Assembly (NCBI GenBank): GCA_037447215.1
Contig: JBBIHB010000003.1
Coordinates: 85,145 to 149,144 of the forward strand
Direction of reading: 5' to 3'
Length of the DNA: 64,000 nt
Source of the DNA: UBA1413 sp037447215
GTDB taxonomy: Bacteria > Bacteroidota > Bacteroidia > Bacteroidales > Prolixibacteraceae
Of the stretch, positions 62,060-64,000 are shown piece by piece (the stretch's first letter is position 1; each line of letters opens with the position of its first letter). The translations under genes were made by a program, and so were the position numbers. Below the pieces are notes generated by a model. That model was not told the origin of the DNA. It made no database searches and was given only the letters and a program-made list of their open reading frames with translations.

Positions 62060-63181
62060 ATGAGAATAGGTTTTGATGCAAAAAGGGCGTTCCTTAATCA
62101 GGCAGGTTTGGGAAATTACAGCCGGAATACTCTTTCAGCCCTACAGAAATATTATCCGCAGCATAACTATATTCTTTATACCCCGGAATTCAAATCTGAC
62201 CTCTTTAAAGAACATCCTTTATTTGAGGTAGTGTATCCCGAAAATTTTATCGCGCAGAATTTCAGATCATTATGGAGGCGTTATTCTCTAAGTAAGCGGT
62301 TCGAAACTGATAAGCTCGATATTTATCATGGTCTTAGCAACGAACTGCCAGCAGGCATTCATAAGAAAAAAATACCAACAGTTGTAACCATTCATGATCT
62401 GATTTTTATTAACTTTCCTCACTGGTATAGGAACATCGACCGGAAGATATATCTCGAGAAAGTAAAATATGCCTATAAAGTTGCTACCAGGATAATTGCC
62501 ATTTCAAACCATACAAAAGATGATCTTGTCAATCGTCTTAATATAAATCCGGATCGGATTGAGGTAATTTATCAAAGCATATCCGAACGCTATTTTTTTT
62601 ATTCAGTAAAAGACCAAATTGATGGGGTTCTTGCCAAATATAATCTTCCGGAAAAATTTATCCTTACAGTCGGTACTGTTGAGCCCCGGAAAAATCAGCT
62701 TGCAGTTCTGAAAGCAATTAATCGTGCCGACCTTGATATTCCTTATGTTATTGTTGGTAAATCTACATCTTACAAGGATTATTTAGTTGAATATATAAAC
62801 ATGAACCGGCTTGCAGGGCAGGTTTATTTTTTGCATGATGTACCAGATATTGATTTACCAGCATTGTACCAACAGGCAATTTGTATGATATATCTTTCTC
62901 ATTATGAGGGTTTTGGGCTTCCTGTTGTTGAAGCAATGGCATCTGGGTGTCCTGTTATTGCTTCTGGGTTATCATGTCTTCCAGAAATTGGAAATAATGC
63001 CGCACTTTATTGTGATCCAAAGGATGAATTTCAGTTAGGAACGCTTCTTTTAAAATTGGTCGATAATTCTTCATTACGTACTGAGATGTCAGAAAAGGGG
63101 AAAAGGCGTTCGCAATATTTTCACCCTGAAGATAGGGTAAATGTTTTGATGGAAATGTACCAAAACCTGATGAATAAATGA
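62060..63181 (+). CDS. GT4-family glycosyltransferase
   Basis: A 373-residue GT-B retaining glycosyltransferase. The N-terminus has the glycine-rich acceptor loop (NQAGLGNYSRNTLSAL at about 13-28). The C-terminal GT4 domain has TVGTVEPRKNQLAVLKAI near 213-230, and the nucleotide-sugar EX7E motif in LSHYEGFGLPVVEAMASGCP near 278-297 (two Glu eight residues apart). It probably adds a sugar to a surface glycan. Its stop overlaps the start of the Sua5-like gene by four bases. Confidence 0.92.
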   Translation: MRIGFDAKRAFLNQAGLGNYSRNTLSALQKYYPQHNYILYTPEFKSDLFKEHPLFEVVYPENFIAQNFRSLWRRYSLSKRFETDKLDIYHGLSNELPAGIHKKKIPTVVTIHDLIFINFPHWYRNIDRKIYLEKVKYAYKVATRIIAISNHTKDDLVNRLNINPDRIEVIYQSISERYFFYSVKDQIDGVLAKYNLPEKFILTVGTVEPRKNQLAVLKAINRADLDIPYVIVGKSTSYKDYLVEYINMNRLAGQVYFLHDVPDIDLPALYQQAICMIYLSHYEGFGLPVVEAMASGCPVIASGLSCLPEIGNNAALYCDPKDEFQLGTLLLKLVDNSSLRTEMSEKGKRRSQYFHPEDRVNVLMEMYQNLMNK

Positions 63182-63741
63182 TCGACGATCTGCTGAATGC
63201 AATAGAAGTCCTCAAAAAAGGCGACATAATTTTATATCCCTCTGATACAGCCTGGAGTCTTGGATGTGATGCCACTAACCCTCATGCAGTTGAAAAGATA
63301 TACAACATTAAAAAAAGGGCTGCTTCAAAGAGGATGATGGTTCTAATGGAAAATCCTGCTTTGCTTGACCGGTATATTGATGGCGTTCCTGAAATTGCAT
63401 GGGATTTGATTGAAATATCCACAACACCGCTTACCCTGATTCTTCCGAATGCAAAAAATCTTGCACATAACCTTTTAAACGATGACGGTAGTGTTGGAAT
63501 ACGTTTCACAAAAGAAGGATTTTTGCAGGAACTAATCCGCAGATTCCGAAGGCCAATTGTATCCTCATCGGCGAACAGCAGTGGGATGAAAACACCTGTT
63601 AACTTTCATGAGATTAAAAAAGAAATTATTGGTTCTGTTGATTATACCGTACAATATAGGCAAAATGACCCATTTGTTTCAAATCCTTTCTCAATTATTA
63701 AACTCTGGATTGGAGGAAGAATTGAAATAATCAGGCAATAA
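63178..63741 (+). CDS. L-threonylcarbamoyladenylate synthase (TsaC/Sua5 family)
   Basis: A 187-residue YrdC-fold enzyme that makes threonylcarbamoyl-AMP for the tRNA t6A37 modification. Family motifs are GDIILYPSDTAWSLGCDATN near the N-terminus, KIYNIKKRAASKRMMVLM, TPLTLILPNAKNL, GSVGIRFTKEGFLQELIRRF and RPIVSSSANSSGMKTPVNF. The length is the short TsaC form, without the Sua5 extension. It is translationally coupled to the upstream glycosyltransferase gene. Confidence 0.93.
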   Translation: MIDDLLNAIEVLKKGDIILYPSDTAWSLGCDATNPHAVEKIYNIKKRAASKRMMVLMENPALLDRYIDGVPEIAWDLIEISTTPLTLILPNAKNLAHNLLNDDGSVGIRFTKEGFLQELIRRFRRPIVSSSANSSGMKTPVNFHEIKKEIIGSVDYTVQYRQNDPFVSNPFSIIKLWIGGRIEIIRQ

Positions 63742-63821
63742 ACTTCTTTCTAAGGATAGTTTACTCAAATTCCAAACCATATCATTTGAATTTCAACCCT
63801 TGGTTCAGGCTTCGGTTTTGC

Positions 63822-63855
63822 AAAAAAAAAAAACCGTCCCTCAATAGGGACGGTT
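63822..63855 (-). terminator. terminator of the T9SS cargo gene
   Basis: A 10-bp stem AACCGTCCCT / AGGGACGGTT with loop CAAT; on the minus strand it is followed by a run of at least ten T. It lies 20 bases past the stop at 63876. Confidence 0.8.
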
Positions 63856-63875
63856 CAAGGTGTGAGACTATGAAT

Positions 63876-64000
63876 CTACTTCCGGTCCAGAACAAGCTTT
63901 TTGATGATTGTCTGACCGTCTGCATCAATTTTCACGAGGTACATACCGGTAACCTGGCCCGAGAGGTCGAAACTAATTTTGTTACCGGCGAGGTATTCCC
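63876..64000 (-). CDS. C-terminus of a type IX secretion cargo protein (partial)
   Basis: Only the last 41 codons are inside the window, ending in TAG at 63878-63876. The translation, EYLAGNKISFDLSGQ then VTGMYLVKIDADGQTIIKKLVLDRK, is a T9SS type A sorting domain: beta strands with the GMYxVKI and KKLVL patterns. The protein would be exported by Sec and then moved across the outer membrane by the type IX system. Its N-terminal domains lie to the right of the window. Confidence 0.85.
   Translation of the reverse strand, partial: EYLAGNKISFDLSGQVTGMYLVKIDADGQTIIKKLVLDRK

Noticed and set aside
1..64000. CRISPR arrays, prophage or integrative elements
   Set aside because: No regularly spaced direct repeats, integrase, transposase, phage structural gene or conjugation gene was found in the window.

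Overview
The window reads as a draft scaffold from an uncultured member of the Bacteroidota, most likely a Bacteroidales/Marinilabiliales-type relative. The evidence is the AT-rich composition, promoters of the Bacteroidota type (TAnnTTTG at -7, TTG or TTTG about 19-20 bases upstream), lineage-typical families (DUF3822 beside rsmD, BatA-domain protein, STAS protein beside rnz, DUF349 protein, DUF5916 remnant, GH92) and a type IX secretion C-terminal sorting domain at the right edge. A run of ten N at 17937-17946 shows it is an assembly with a scaffold gap. No rRNA, prophage, insertion sequence or CRISPR array was seen.

Layout. 1-4.7 kb: a truncated ECF sigma factor, a DUF432 + MscS channel pair, a Tat-type TIM-barrel isomerase and hutI. 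4.7-12 kb: tRNA-Asp with a decayed partial copy beside it, rsmD-DUF3822-membrane-anchored protein, a RecD-like helicase, rnz-STAS, and rpsA with a clear promoter. 12-17.9 kb: a nucleotide-sugar operon (UDP-xylose synthase, rfbA, rfbC, rfbD, and a phosphoglucomutase broken by a frameshift and a stop), then a DUF1080 protein. 18-25.7 kb: a SNF2 helicase, a DEAD-box RNA helicase, an Omp85-like outer membrane protein and a TonB-like protein.

25.7-31.5 kb is the most interesting part: a candidate short RNA, an ECF sigma factor, an overlapping membrane protein with three anti-sigma-like repeats and periplasmic TPRs, a large exported TPR-CHAT protease with a C-terminal membrane anchor, and an unannotated 50-residue peptide with a double-glycine leader motif. 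The sigma gene and the peptide gene share an upstream bipartite motif (TGGGTTACCTTTT, then GGAAT at exactly the same distance), so the pieces look like one regulon: sigma factor, membrane-held antagonist, protease and small secreted or processed peptide. The link is inference; the motif, spacing, topology and peptide are visible.

31.5-50.6 kb is mostly housekeeping: an RlmL-like methyltransferase, cysE, an NadR-like kinase with PnuC, S41 protease, guaA, a LysM/receptor protein, rocD, a BatA protein, isoaspartyl peptidase, a creatininase-family protein, YitT, GH92, rplS and a cytidylate-kinase-like protein. 50.6-64 kb: Xaa-Pro peptidase, a low-molecular-weight phosphatase-like protein lacking the usual nucleophile, a DUF349 protein, pyrG-yidC, a small exported helical protein, a heavily decayed DUF5916 gene, a lysA-like decarboxylase, a GT4 glycosyltransferase, a Sua5/TsaC protein and the end of a T9SS cargo gene.
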